This document shows, piece after piece, positions 35,889 through 44,706 of a DNA stretch of 64,000 bases (position 1 is its first letter; every line of letters starts with the position of its first letter). The position numbers and the translations under genes were made by a program. The DNA is from an uncultured Rhodopila sp. Its GTDB lineage: Bacteria > Pseudomonadota > Alphaproteobacteria > Acetobacterales > Acetobacteraceae. The stretch covers positions 186,001-250,000 of the forward strand of contig CAINOE010000107.1 of assembly GCA_903851415.1 (NCBI GenBank). The letters are read 5' to 3'. A model generated the notes under the pieces. It was not told the origin of the DNA and searched no databases. It saw only the letters and a list, made by a program, of their open reading frames with translations.

Positions 35889-36568
35889 GCAAGGCTACTC
35901 CGCAGGTCCGCCAGCCCATATAGTGCCGAACCGTCCGCTGCGAAGTTGCCCGGATCGAGCCAGGCCAGCAGCGCGTCGCGGCAGCGCGGCCACTCGTCGC
36001 CGACGATGCTGTACCAATCGGTGTCGCGCAGCCGCCCCTTGACCACCATGTGCGCCCGGTGGCGGCCCTCGTAAGTGAAGCCCAGCCGCTCGGCCGCGCG
36101 CCTGGACGGCGCGTTCAGCGCGTTGCACTTCCACACCAGACGCCGGTAGCCGAGATCGTCCGCGGCCAGCTTCAGCAGCAGGAAAATCGCCTCCGTCGCC
36201 GCGCGGGTGCGCTGCATCGCCGGGCCGAACCAGATGTTGCCGATTTCGATCGCGCTGTTGGCGGGCTGGATGTCCATCAGCGCCAGCCATCCTGTCGCCG
36301 CGCCCGTGCTGACGGGACGCACCGCCCACAGCATCGGGTCGTGCCGCGACGCAAAATCCATCACCTGGCGCGCCATCGCCTCGGCCGAGGCGAACGGTCC
36401 GATGCCGAGATAGGTCCAGCTTTCGTCCGCGCCCTGCGCGGCCTGCCAAAGTTCCGCCGCGTGGCGGCGATGCAGGGGTTCGAGCGTCGCATATCGGCCG
36501 CGGATCGAGACCCGGGCGGGCAGCGGCCGCGGTGTCGAATCAATTTCGGGTCCAATCGGCGGGGGCAT
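35885..36568 (-). CDS. GNAT family N-acetyltransferase (RimJ-like)
   Basis: 227-residue acetyltransferase. RYATLEPLHRRHAAELWQA at the N-terminus, WLALMDIQPANSAIEIGNIW in the core, RRLVWKCNALNAPSRRAAERLGF as the acetyl-CoA binding helix, and a late GRHRAHMVVKGRLRDTDWYS match RimJ/RimL-like proteins. ATG 36568 has GAGGA upstream; the longer frame to 37033 is antisense to the CHRD gene and was rejected. Co-transcribed with the S49 peptidase. Confidence 0.87.
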   Translation of the reverse strand: MPPPIGPEIDSTPRPLPARVSIRGRYATLEPLHRRHAAELWQAAQGADESWTYLGIGPFASAEAMARQVMDFASRHDPMLWAVRPVSTGAATGWLALMDIQPANSAIEIGNIWFGPAMQRTRAATEAIFLLLKLAADDLGYRRLVWKCNALNAPSRRAAERLGFTYEGRHRAHMVVKGRLRDTDWYSIVGDEWPRCRDALLAWLDPGNFAADGSALYGLADLRSSLA

Positions 36569-36677
36569 GGCGGAATCCTCGCGTTCGTGAGATAGCGTGG
36601 CCTCGGCGGCGGCTGCCGGCAAGCCGTTGCCGCCCCGGCCAATCGGCCGGGCTTCCATCCTCAATCGGAGGACTATC

Positions 36678-37148
36678 ATGCTACGCAGAACACTTCTGGC
36701 CACCGCGCTCGCGGCGGCTTTCGTTACCTCCGCCTCGGCCGCGACGGCCGACTTTACGGCGAAGCTGTCCGGCCACAGCGAAATCCCGAAGACCGACAGC
36801 AAGGGCACGGGCAAGCTCGACGCCACGTTCGACACCGCGTCGAAGGAGCTGAAATACACGCTGACCTTCGACGGCCTGAGCGGTCCGGCGACGGCGGCGC
36901 ATTTCCACGGACCGGCGACCCGCGGCCAGAGCGGCGGCGTCATCGCCCCCATCGGCGGCGCCAATCCCACCAGTCCGGTGTCCGGGTCGGTTACCCTGAC
37001 CGAGGACCAGGCGAAGGCGCTGCGCTCCGGCAAGATCTATGTGAACGTGCACACCGCGGCCGATCCGGGCGGAGAGATCCGCGGGCAGGTGCTGCATGTC
37101 AAAGCGAAGAAGACAGCGGCGGTCCCGGCCGGCACCGCCGCGAAGTAG
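36678..37148 (+). CDS. Secreted CHRD-domain protein
   Basis: 156 residues. A signal peptide (MLRRTLLATALAAAFVTSASA) is followed by one CHRD domain: FTAKLSGHSEIPKTDSKGTG, YTLTFDGLSGPATAAHFHGPA and a C-terminal GKIYVNVHTAADPGGEIRGQ, all typical. A lysine/alanine tail of about 15 residues ends it. CGGAGGA lies just before the ATG. Role unknown; CHRD proteins are secreted or periplasmic beta proteins. It diverges from the GNAT gene. Confidence 0.88.
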   Translation: MLRRTLLATALAAAFVTSASAATADFTAKLSGHSEIPKTDSKGTGKLDATFDTASKELKYTLTFDGLSGPATAAHFHGPATRGQSGGVIAPIGGANPTSPVSGSVTLTEDQAKALRSGKIYVNVHTAADPGGEIRGQVLHVKAKKTAAVPAGTAAK

Positions 37149-37303
37149 GCCCGCGGGCGAGCGCTGCCTCGATGCCCGCCGGCTTTGAGGCAGCGCAGCG
37201 GTCCCGGGCCGCCGGCATGGCGATCCCGGCGCGCCTCGCTTTGACGGGCGCGACCCGCTACACCGGGTCGAGACAGAACGCCGTCTCGGCGCAGGGGGCT
37301 GTG

Positions 37304-39154
37304 ATGCGGGCATGGGTTGTCGCGGCCACGGCGCTGCTCATCGGTTCGGCCCGGGCGGCGCCGTTCGACGCGTTCCAGGTGATCATGTGGCAGGACCGCA
37401 CGCCGGCTCAGACGGCCGGCCTGGCGCGGCTGGGGTTCACCGCCACCAAACTGCGCGGCACGGGCGGCCATATCGACCCGTCGAACCTGGCGGACAAGCA
37501 GGCGTCCGGCCTGCCTTGGTATGTCGAGAACATCGCCACCGACTTCTATGCCCCGTACCACCGCTCGGTTCCGGACAGGACGGTGACCTGGCTGTTCGAT
37601 GCGGCCAAGGCCCGTCTGCGGACGGACCCCGCCGATACGGGCGTGTTCGTTCGCGAACCGGGGCTGTCGGACCCCGCGTGGCTGACCGCCGTCGCGGGGC
37701 GGCTGGAGCAGGTCGTGCGCGATCAATCCCGCTACCGCCCGCTGTTCTACAATCTCGCCGACGAGGCCGGCATCGGCGATCTGGCGGCCGCCTGGGACGC
37801 CGATATCGCGCCTGCCTCGCTCGCCGCGATGCGGCAATGGCTGAAGACGCAGTACGCCGATGTGGCGGCGTTGAACCGGCAATGGGGCACGGACTTCGCG
37901 GACTGGGATGCGGTGGTGCCGGAGCTCACCAGCGCGGCGATGCGGCGGACGGACGACAACTACTCCGCCTGGGCGGACTTCAAGGCCTGGATGGACGTTG
38001 CCTTCGCCCGCGCCGTCCGCGCCGGGACGGACGCCGTGCACCGGGCGGATGCGAGCGCGCTGGCAGCACTCGAGGGCGCGCAGGTTCCCGGCTGGGGCGG
38101 CTACGACTACAGCCTGCTCGCCCCCGCGGTGGATGTCATGGAGATCTACGACTTCGGCGGCTCCCTCGACCTGGCGCTCGCCTCGAATCCGGCGTTGATC
38201 GCGCTGCGCACCAGCTTCGCCACCGGTCCGCGCGAGACGCACGCCGCCTGGCATCATCTGCTGCACGGCGGGCGCGGAATGGTCGTCTGGGATGAGCGGA
38301 ACGACGTGGTGCTGCCCGATGGTTCGGCCGGACCGCGCGGCCGCGAGATCGCGGCGCTGGCTGCCTCGCTGCGCGCGGTGGCGCCGGCGATCCTGGCGGC
38401 CGAACCGTCCTTCGATCCGGTGGCGGTGCTGTATTCCCAGGCCAGTTTTCGGGCGCGCTGGATGTTGGACCAGCGCGACAAAGGCGCCGCCTGGGTCAGC
38501 CGCGACGCGGCGCGGGAATACGAGGACAACGCCTGGCGGGCGTCGCGCCGCCAGGTGCTTGGCCGCCTGGCCGGCATTGCGGTGCAGCCGCGCATTCTCT
38601 CTTCGGCGATGGTCGAGGCGGGCGCTTTGCAGCGCGGCGGCCTGCGCGTGCTGATCCTGCCGCACGCCATTGCCCTGTCCGAAGCCGAGTCGCGTGAAAT
38701 CCGGGCTTTCGCCGAACGCGGCGGCACCGTGCTGGCGGATACCGAGCCCGGCCTGTTCGATCAGCACAGCCGGCGGTTGCCGGCGCCGTCGCTGGCGGGC
38801 GTCGCCCTGGTGCCGGAGGCCATGCTGCTGAGCGGCGGCGCGGACGGCCCGGATGCGTTGGCGGCCTTCGCAGCGCTGCTGCGCGATGCCGGGGTGGCGC
38901 CCCGCGCGGAGCTGCGCGGTCCGGACGGCTTGCCGGCCACCGGGGTTGAGGCGCGCTGGCTGCAGCGGGGCGACACCACGATCCTGGCGCTGCAGGCCGC
39001 GGCGCCGTGGCAGGCGCCGGGGCAAATCGAGGTCCGGCTGAGCGCGCCGGCCACCGTCGCGGATCTGCGGGTTCCCGGTCCGGCGCGGGTGGCGCAGCAG
39101 GTCTCCGTCGTCCTCGATCCTGTGGCGCCCGCCATCCTGAGCCTCACCCGCTGA
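37304..39154 (+). CDS. GH42-like beta-galactosidase family protein, exported
   Basis: 616 residues with a signal peptide (MRAWVVAATALLIGSARA). A TIM-barrel region carries FYNLADEAGIGD (acid/base-like Glu region), ALNRQWGTDFADWDAV and DVMEIYDFG, as in glycoside hydrolase 42 relatives. The middle has a beta-galactosidase trimerisation-like part (LRVLILPHAIALSEAESREI, then FAERGGTVLADTEPGL). The longer frame to 37172 lacks family likeness, so ATG 37304 is used. Substrate unknown; overall similarity to true GH42 enzymes looks remote. Confidence 0.75.
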   Translation: MRAWVVAATALLIGSARAAPFDAFQVIMWQDRTPAQTAGLARLGFTATKLRGTGGHIDPSNLADKQASGLPWYVENIATDFYAPYHRSVPDRTVTWLFDAAKARLRTDPADTGVFVREPGLSDPAWLTAVAGRLEQVVRDQSRYRPLFYNLADEAGIGDLAAAWDADIAPASLAAMRQWLKTQYADVAALNRQWGTDFADWDAVVPELTSAAMRRTDDNYSAWADFKAWMDVAFARAVRAGTDAVHRADASALAALEGAQVPGWGGYDYSLLAPAVDVMEIYDFGGSLDLALASNPALIALRTSFATGPRETHAAWHHLLHGGRGMVVWDERNDVVLPDGSAGPRGREIAALAASLRAVAPAILAAEPSFDPVAVLYSQASFRARWMLDQRDKGAAWVSRDAAREYEDNAWRASRRQVLGRLAGIAVQPRILSSAMVEAGALQRGGLRVLILPHAIALSEAESREIRAFAERGGTVLADTEPGLFDQHSRRLPAPSLAGVALVPEAMLLSGGADGPDALAAFAALLRDAGVAPRAELRGPDGLPATGVEARWLQRGDTTILALQAAAPWQAPGQIEVRLSAPATVADLRVPGPARVAQQVSVVLDPVAPAILSLTR

Positions 39155-39186
39155 GTGCACCAACCTGATTCCATTGGCGATATTGG

Positions 39187-39200
39187 TTGACTTAAATCAA
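39187..39200 (+). promoter_or_regulatory. FNR/FixK-type box upstream of the HicA-like/PPK2 pair
   Basis: TTGACTTAAATCAA matches TTGAT-N4-ATCAA with one difference. Its centre is about 62 bases before the ATG at 39256. A class II arrangement would put the transcript start near 39235, and TTGGAAT at 39223-39229 could be the -10 element. Confidence 0.55.
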
Positions 39201-39255
39201 CGACAGCACCCCCCGGTTGCGGTTGGAATAGCCGAATCGTCAGGAGTGCGGTCAG

Positions 39256-39537
39256 ATGAACCATAAGCAACGCCAAACGCTGCATGCCCTGTTCGCTCAT
39301 CCGGTCAGCAGCAACATTGACCCGCGGCTGGCCTATTCCATCGTCGAGACCCTCGGCGGCGAAGTCACCCATGGCGGGCATGGCCATCTGGTCGTGAAGC
39401 TCAACGGCCATACGCGCGGATTCCACGACTCGCACCACACCCTGTCGAAGGAGGAGGTCACGTCGCTGCGCAAATTCCTCGAGGCGGCGGGGATCGATCC
39501 GGTGCGCGACTACCCGGTCGAGACCGGAGCGGCATGA
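39256..39537 (+). CDS. HicA-like small protein
   Basis: 93 residues resembling the HicA double-stranded RNA-binding fold: KQRQTLHALFAHPVS at the N-terminus, then GGHGHLVVKLNG with the histidine at the HicA catalytic position, and a C-terminal RKFLEAAGIDP. Stand-alone relatives without HicB are common. No HicB antitoxin follows here; PPK2 does. AGGAG precedes the ATG. It lies 56 bases after an FNR-type box, so expression at low oxygen is likely (inference). Confidence 0.65.
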   Translation: MNHKQRQTLHALFAHPVSSNIDPRLAYSIVETLGGEVTHGGHGHLVVKLNGHTRGFHDSHHTLSKEEVTSLRKFLEAAGIDPVRDYPVETGAA

Positions 39538-39570
39538 CGTCCGTCCATTCCGTGCGGACCGCACGCTGAC

Positions 39571-40569
39571 GTGGCGAAGCCGAGTGCTCCGGCCGCCAAC
39601 GGTGCCGGCCAGCCCGCGGGCGATGGCATCCCGCCGCAAGCCGCGGTGCCCGGGGCGGCGCCGGCAGTGTCCGCCGCGCACGCCATCGCGGCGATGCGGC
39701 ACGATCCGGCCGCCATCCGGCGTTTGTTCGAATCCGGCGAATATCCCTACAAGATCGCCATGCGCACCGCGCCGTACGAGGCGCACATGCTTGAGCTGCA
39801 GCGCGAACTGCTCAAGGCGCAGCGCTGGATCGAGCAGACCGGGCAGCGCATCGTCGTCCTGTTCGAGGGCCGGGATGCCGCCGGCAAGGGCGGCACGATC
39901 AAGCGCTTCACCGAGCACATGAACCCGCGCACCGCGCGGGTGATTGCGCTGCAAAAGCCGACGGAGCGCGAGCAGTCGCAGTGGTATTTCCAGCGCTATA
40001 TCGCGCACCTGCCCGCGGCCGGGGAGATCGTGCTGTTTGACCGGTCCTGGTACAACCGCGCCGGGGTCGAGCGGGTGATGGGGTTCTGCACGCCCAACGA
40101 CTATCTGGAGTTCATGCGGCAGTGCCCGCAGTTCGAGCAGATGCTGGTCCGCGCCGGGATCGTTCTTGTGAAGTTCTGGTTCTCGGTCAGCCGCGAGGTG
40201 CAGCGCCGCCGCTTCGCCGAACGCGAGCGCGATCCGCTGAAGCAATGGAAGCTGTCGCCGATAGACCGGGCGTCATTGGACAAGTGGGACGACTATACCG
40301 AGGCGAAGGAGGCGATGTTCTTCTACACCGACACCGCCGATGCGCCGTGGACGATCGTCAAGTCCGACGACAAGAAGCGGGCGCGGCTGAATGCGATGCA
40401 GCATCTGCTGGAGCTGCTGCCGTATGACGGCAAGGACTCCGGCATCGTGACCGGCCCCGACCCGCTGATCGTCGGGGCGAGCGCGCATGTCATCGGGACG
40501 GATCTGCGGATTCTCAACAAGACGGTGCATCCGTCGCTGAAGCGCGGGCGGGAGATCGCCGGGGGGTGA
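39571..40569 (+). CDS. ppk2: Polyphosphate kinase 2 family protein
   Basis: 332-residue PPK2, which moves phosphate between polyphosphate and nucleotides. Walker A FEGRDAAGKGGTIKR, Walker B LFDRSWYNRAGVERV, and the lid/arginine segment FSVSREVQRRRFAERERDP with LKQWKLSPID are all present. The first 40 residues are low complexity. The GTG at 39571 lacks a clear ribosome site; ATG 39697 is an alternative start. It follows the HicA-like gene by 33 bases in the same FNR-box unit. Confidence 0.9.
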   Translation: MAKPSAPAANGAGQPAGDGIPPQAAVPGAAPAVSAAHAIAAMRHDPAAIRRLFESGEYPYKIAMRTAPYEAHMLELQRELLKAQRWIEQTGQRIVVLFEGRDAAGKGGTIKRFTEHMNPRTARVIALQKPTEREQSQWYFQRYIAHLPAAGEIVLFDRSWYNRAGVERVMGFCTPNDYLEFMRQCPQFEQMLVRAGIVLVKFWFSVSREVQRRRFAERERDPLKQWKLSPIDRASLDKWDDYTEAKEAMFFYTDTADAPWTIVKSDDKKRARLNAMQHLLELLPYDGKDSGIVTGPDPLIVGASAHVIGTDLRILNKTVHPSLKRGREIAGG

Positions 40570-40796
40570 CAGTCCTTTTTACGTTGGGAAGCAGGGGGCG
40601 AGGCTCGGCGCATCCGTGGCGGCGATGGTGCGCGCCTGTGCTTCCGACAATGTTTCGTGTCATATAAACGATCATAAACGAATCGTTTGTCTAGCATCAT
40701 TTAACCGGAGGTGTTATAAAGACTATACGCACCGACACGGGCGGGTGGAAGCCGGGCAAGCAAGGTTTGCAACCGAACGGCATCAGGAGGCTACTC

Positions 40797-41423
40797 GTGG
40801 GATCGGAACCGTTGGCGCCGCCGCCGATGAGCCTGCCGATGAAGTTGGCGCAGGCGCAGCAAGACCTGGCGAAGTGGATGGCGATAGCGGCGAAGCCGAA
40901 CCTCTCGCCTCGAGCAGCCGCGGCGGCGCAGGAAGCCGCCCGCTCGAGCAAGGCGGCGGTGACCTTGTGCCAAAAAGCAATGGCATGGGAACAGGAGCGG
41001 CAGGAACAGAACGGCGACCCGAACATGAACGGACTTCTGGGCTTGGGGAGTTCGGGCCGAAACCCGCAGCCACCGCCCGGAACGATGTCGGTCGTGCGCA
41101 GCCACTCAAATCCGCCGAACTACCTGCAGCTACGGACACCCATCGACGACATTCCGGGTTTACCAGTCCGAATCGGTGAAAGCAGTGGAAAGCTCTTGAT
41201 TATATTAGCGGGCGCAGTCCTTTTGATTGGCTTTCCCGTAGGCGGGATATGTGCCTCATTCATGGTAGGTTGGTGGGTGATGAAAGGCATCGGTGGAGGC
41301 GGGTTTGTATTCTTCTCAGTGGCGTTTCTCTTCGGGTTGTTTCTGTCGATCTATGTATGGCAGCCCTATGTGAAACCTGCTGTACTTGCAGCGTCCGATG
41401 CGCTGTTTCGTAAGGTTCACTGA
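40797..41423 (+). CDS. Unknown membrane protein
   Basis: 208 residues from GTG 40797, which has AGGAGG six bases upstream (40785-40790); an earlier TTG at 40767 is less likely. The N-terminal 120 residues are helical and Q/A-rich (KLAQAQQDLAKWMAIAAK) and probably cytoplasmic. Two to three hydrophobic segments follow (LIILAGAVLLIGFPVGG; FVFFSVAFLFGLFLSIY), then a short tail. No family recognised. It forms a small lower-GC group with the next gene. Confidence 0.65.
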   Translation: MGSEPLAPPPMSLPMKLAQAQQDLAKWMAIAAKPNLSPRAAAAAQEAARSSKAAVTLCQKAMAWEQERQEQNGDPNMNGLLGLGSSGRNPQPPPGTMSVVRSHSNPPNYLQLRTPIDDIPGLPVRIGESSGKLLIILAGAVLLIGFPVGGICASFMVGWWVMKGIGGGGFVFFSVAFLFGLFLSIYVWQPYVKPAVLAASDALFRKVH

Positions 41424-41533
41424 GAACATGACGCCCTCGAGAAGCGGCTTGCCATGGGATGAGAAGTCCATAGCTGTTCGTTATGCGGGAACCGGGCGGC
41501 TCGCTGGAATCGAATAACGGAGATACGACAACC

Positions 41534-41836
41534 ATGAAGACTCCGGGCGCGATCATCGCGGCTGCTATTATTGTAGGAGCGTCAAATGTCTGGATAGCGC
41601 TCGCGAATTGGGTTTTGCAGGATCGCTACGAGCTTTCGACGACGGTGAGCGGCGAAGATATGATCGGATGGCGTCTGAACAAGCGGACGGGCCGAGTCGT
41701 CGTCTGCGAGCTTGCGAGGCATCCGTCGGCCGCAGCAGTCCAACCCGGCGACAATTTGTTTGCCGATTTTCCGGCAGTCAAGGGATCGCAAAGCAGGCCA
41801 GTCGATAAGGTGGTGGTCGAATGCGGGTCTGAGTAA
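41534..41836 (+). CDS. Small unknown protein with N-terminal membrane anchor
   Basis: 100 residues. MKTPGAIIAAAIIVGASNVW and the following residues form a signal anchor or uncleaved signal peptide. The remaining 65 residues (YELSTTVSGEDMIGWRLNKR onward, with two cysteines) would be periplasmic. GGAG lies about ten bases upstream of the ATG. It follows the membrane protein gene on the same strand. No family recognised. Confidence 0.6.
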   Translation: MKTPGAIIAAAIIVGASNVWIALANWVLQDRYELSTTVSGEDMIGWRLNKRTGRVVVCELARHPSAAAVQPGDNLFADFPAVKGSQSRPVDKVVVECGSE

Positions 41837-41935
41837 TGGTTCAGCCAAAAGGCATTCGGCAGAATTGGTCAGTGCGCTTGCCCACGCTCGTTTGGATACG
41901 CCATCTTCAGAAGATGCGGCGCTAAACTCTCTCGG

Positions 41936-42304
41936 TCATTCGTCACCATAGAATTCCGGTGTATGCCGTCCGAGGTCCATCGCGTCATGTAAGATCCGGC
42001 CAATGCCGACCACATCCGGCCGGGTTACACGGTAGAGCAAAAGATGCCGCGGCCGGCGCACGATGCCCTCAGACATTCGCGCCTGGTCGCGGCAATGGCG
42101 AAGGTGGTAGCTACGCACACCCAGTCCGAGTTCCGGCCGGGCCAAACTTCCAGGGCGTTCCGGATCAGCAGCTATATGTTGCAACCCGGACGTCAAGAGC
42201 GCTTCGTATCTGAGGCGCGCTAACTCGCCGAAGCGTTCCCGGGTATACACCAGCAGCCGAACGACATCCTGTTCGGCTGCGGCCGAAAGCCGGACGTCTG
42301 CCAC
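41936..42304 (-). CDS. parE: ParE/RelE-family toxin
   Basis: 122-residue toxin. The ParE fold is recognisable: LSAAAEQDVVRLLVYTRERFG at the N-terminus, then LRYEALLTSGLQHIAADPER and the C-terminal HLLLYRVTRPDVVGIGRILHD. It starts three bases after the ParD stop on the same strand. ParE toxins inhibit DNA gyrase; that activity is presumed, not shown. Confidence 0.88.
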   Translation of the reverse strand: MADVRLSAAAEQDVVRLLVYTRERFGELARLRYEALLTSGLQHIAADPERPGSLARPELGLGVRSYHLRHCRDQARMSEGIVRRPRHLLLYRVTRPDVVGIGRILHDAMDLGRHTPEFYGDE

Positions 42305-42307
42305 CGC

Positions 42308-42592
42308 CTAACCGGCGGCCCCGCCTGCGGCGCGCCGACCCAGCGCGGCGATGAACTCGGGTAACGCGTCACTCTGCACCTCACGAAATCGCCCCTCATC
42401 CAGATCGCCAAAGCCAACAGCGGCGGCCTCTTGCAGCGCCTTCAACTTCGCGGTCTCCAGCGCCTCGCGCTGTTCGACCAGACGGAGGCCCTCTCGCAGC
42501 ACGTCGCTCGCGTCCTGATAGCGACCGGAGTTGACCAAGGCTTCGATGAGGCTCTCATGATGGTCAGTCAGGACGACGTTGCGGGTCGGCAT
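42308..42592 (-). CDS. parD: ParD-family antitoxin
   Basis: 94-residue ribbon-helix-helix antitoxin. VVLTDHHESLIEALVNSGRY and QDASDVLREGLRLVEQRE are the ParD DNA-binding and dimerisation segments. The acidic C-terminal part binds the toxin. It precedes parE by three bases; such pairs repress their own promoter, here within 42593-42855. Confidence 0.88.
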   Translation of the reverse strand: MPTRNVVLTDHHESLIEALVNSGRYQDASDVLREGLRLVEQREALETAKLKALQEAAAVGFGDLDEGRFREVQSDALPEFIAALGRRAAGGAAG

Positions 42593-42855
42593 ATCCGTTC
42601 CTCATTTGTCGAAGTCTGTATCCTACACAACCCGCCGAGCGGATGCCATATGGCGTCTCAGCGTTATGCCTGTCATGGGCCGCCATCCACGTCTTCGTTG
42701 GGGCATACCTGGCTTGCAGGACGGCCGCAATCCCGGCCATGACGTGTGCACTTGGTCAGGAACTATATCCTATAGTGTCACAAAAAAGGAAAATATGCTT
42801 GACGCCATCCCGCAACCGAAGGTAGACCCCACGCACCGCATCCCGGGAACGCCCC

Positions 42856-43587
42856 ATGTCCGAACCCTCGACCGCCGCCCCCGACACCAACCTGGTCAAC
42901 CTCATCCTCGCCCTGCTGACGCCGATGTTCCTCTGGTCCACCGCCGGAGACATCCGCCTCGCCCACAGCGCGGCAGCGCAGACGCTGAACGAATACCGCG
43001 TCGCCAACCGGCTCAGCCTGTTCACGGTTGCGAAAATCATCGCCTTCGACATCGCCACCCTGAGTTCCCTCAGCCTTTCGATGTACGAGGACGTCTCGAT
43101 GCTTCTGGCGCTGCGCCTGCGCGGCAACGCCACCAGCCTGGACCGCTCCGGGGAGCGCAACCGGCGCCTGCTGGAACTGGAAAGCCGCACCGCCGGCGAA
43201 ACCGAAGTCTCCGTCGAGGCCGCGATTGCGGAAGCGCAGCGCATGGTGAACGAGGCCAAAGTCCGCATCCAGGCCGCCGCCCAAGCGCCCGAAACGCAGC
43301 CGGACCCGGCTCCGGCCGCCGAACCGGCGGCGCTGGCCACCCGGGCTCCGTCGCCCGCGCCCACGTCCGCCGCCGCCCCGGCCGCCCGGACCCCGGCGGA
43401 ACAGCCTCCCACCGAATGGCCCGATGCGGTGACCGAAGTGGCCGAGGCCTTCGCCGCCGGCCTCGGGGACGTCCCGCCCGAGAAGCAGTGGCAGGAGATG
43501 ACGCGGATGATGGCAATGACCGCGGCCGCGGCCGATATCGCCTCCGGCGCCGCCCTGCCGCCCGTCCCGGCGATGGCCGCGGAATAG
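42856..43587 (+). CDS. Unknown protein with N-terminal membrane segments and Pro/Ala-rich middle
   Basis: 243 residues. A hydrophobic N-terminus (LVNLILALLTPMFLWSTAGD) is followed by amphipathic helices (FTVAKIIAFDIATLSSLSLS), a coiled-coil-like stretch (about 95-140), a long Pro/Ala linker (about 145-190) and a helical C-terminus (PPEKQWQEMTRMMAMTAAAA). GGGAA precedes the ATG. No family is recognised. It diverges from parDE and converges on the aldo/keto reductase across the inverted repeat at 43626. Confidence 0.65.
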   Translation: MSEPSTAAPDTNLVNLILALLTPMFLWSTAGDIRLAHSAAAQTLNEYRVANRLSLFTVAKIIAFDIATLSSLSLSMYEDVSMLLALRLRGNATSLDRSGERNRRLLELESRTAGETEVSVEAAIAEAQRMVNEAKVRIQAAAQAPETQPDPAPAAEPAALATRAPSPAPTSAAAPAARTPAEQPPTEWPDAVTEVAEAFAAGLGDVPPEKQWQEMTRMMAMTAAAADIASGAALPPVPAMAAE

Positions 43588-43625
43588 ACGGCCGGCATTC
43601 TCCCACTGCGTGGCCGGGCCAGGCC

Positions 43626-43794
43626 ATTTGTGTTCATTTGTGTTCATTTGTGTTTCCAAATCCGCCTGAATCGAAAAATCGGGCAGTTGCCCTGGCGTCC
43701 GAAGCGGCGGAGACTGCCGGAACGGACCTGCAAGCAAAGCGACTGTTACAATAAATTAATGGAGACACGAATGAACACAAATGAACACAAATAA
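43626..43794. repeat. Inverted repeat of ATTTGTGTTC units between convergent genes
   Basis: Left arm 43626-43655 has three tandem copies of a ten-base unit (ATTTGTGTTC, the last imperfect). Right arm 43770-43794 has the complementary unit twice plus a partial. The arms are about 115 bases apart in the gene-free interval 43588-43866 between genes that converge. It could fold as a long hairpin and end transcription, or be a mobile palindromic repeat. Confidence 0.7.
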
Positions 43795-43866
43795 TTCGAA
43801 TCCGGACCCTCTATTTGAATGCGTTCTTCACGCTTCGGCTCATCCACGACAGCCCGGCGCCCAACC

Positions 43867-44706
43867 CTACAGCAAATCCAGCGCCTGCTTCTGCTTCGGC
43901 GGCTCATGCGCCGCGTCGATCTCCGCCAGGTCGTCATCGGTCAGCACCAGACTTCCGGCCCCGGCATTCTCCCGCACATGCGCAACGTCCGCCGCCTTCG
44001 GAATCGAGATCACCAACCCGCTCCGCAGCCCCCAGGCGATCGCCACCTGAGCCGGCGTGTCGCCGCGCCGCTCCGCCACCGCACGCAACGCAGGCGAACG
44101 CAGCAGCCGGCGCGCGTCGTTCCCCAACGGCGAATACGCCATGACCGGAATCCCCTGCCTCGCGCACCACGGCAGCAGATCGAACTCGATCCCCCGGCTG
44201 TCCGGATGATACAGCACCTGATCCGCCGCGCACGCCGCCCCCGCCGGCAACCCGGTCACTTCCTTGATGTCCGCGGCATCGAAGTTCGATACACCCCAGT
44301 AGCGGATTTTCCCGGCCGCCCGCAGCGCCTCGAACCCCGCCACCGTCTCCGCCAGCGGATGGCTGCCGCGCCAGTGCAGCAAATACAGATCGATCCGGTC
44401 GGTTTTCAGACGCTTCAGGCTGCGCTCGCACGCCGCCGCCACGCCGGCGCGGGAGGCATTCTGCGGCAGCACCTTGCTGACGATGAAAACCCGGTCGCGA
44501 ATGCCCTGCACGGCACGGGCGACGACCTCCTCGGCCCCGCCCGAGGCATACATCTCCGCCGTGTCGATCAGCGACAGCCCGAGATCCGCGCCGAGCCGCA
44601 GCGCATCGGCCTCCCGCGCCGCATCGCCGCCGCGCTCGCCCATGTTCCAGGTTCCCTGGCCGACGGCCGGGACCGTCTCGCCGCCCGGAAGCGTTACCGT
44701 CCGCAT
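43867..44706 (-). CDS. Aldo/keto reductase
   Basis: 279-residue NADPH-dependent reductase. The catalytic tetrad is visible: Asp and Tyr in IDTAEMYASGGAEE, Lys in FIVSKVLP, His in YLLHW. GVSNFDAADI and a late VISIPKAADVAHVRENAGA match the cofactor-binding part. ATG 44706 overlaps the upstream dipeptidase stop, which decides the start over 44760. Substrate unknown. Confidence 0.9.
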   Translation of the reverse strand: MRTVTLPGGETVPAVGQGTWNMGERGGDAAREADALRLGADLGLSLIDTAEMYASGGAEEVVARAVQGIRDRVFIVSKVLPQNASRAGVAAACERSLKRLKTDRIDLYLLHWRGSHPLAETVAGFEALRAAGKIRYWGVSNFDAADIKEVTGLPAGAACAADQVLYHPDSRGIEFDLLPWCARQGIPVMAYSPLGNDARRLLRSPALRAVAERRGDTPAQVAIAWGLRSGLVISIPKAADVAHVRENAGAGSLVLTDDDLAEIDAAHEPPKQKQALDLL

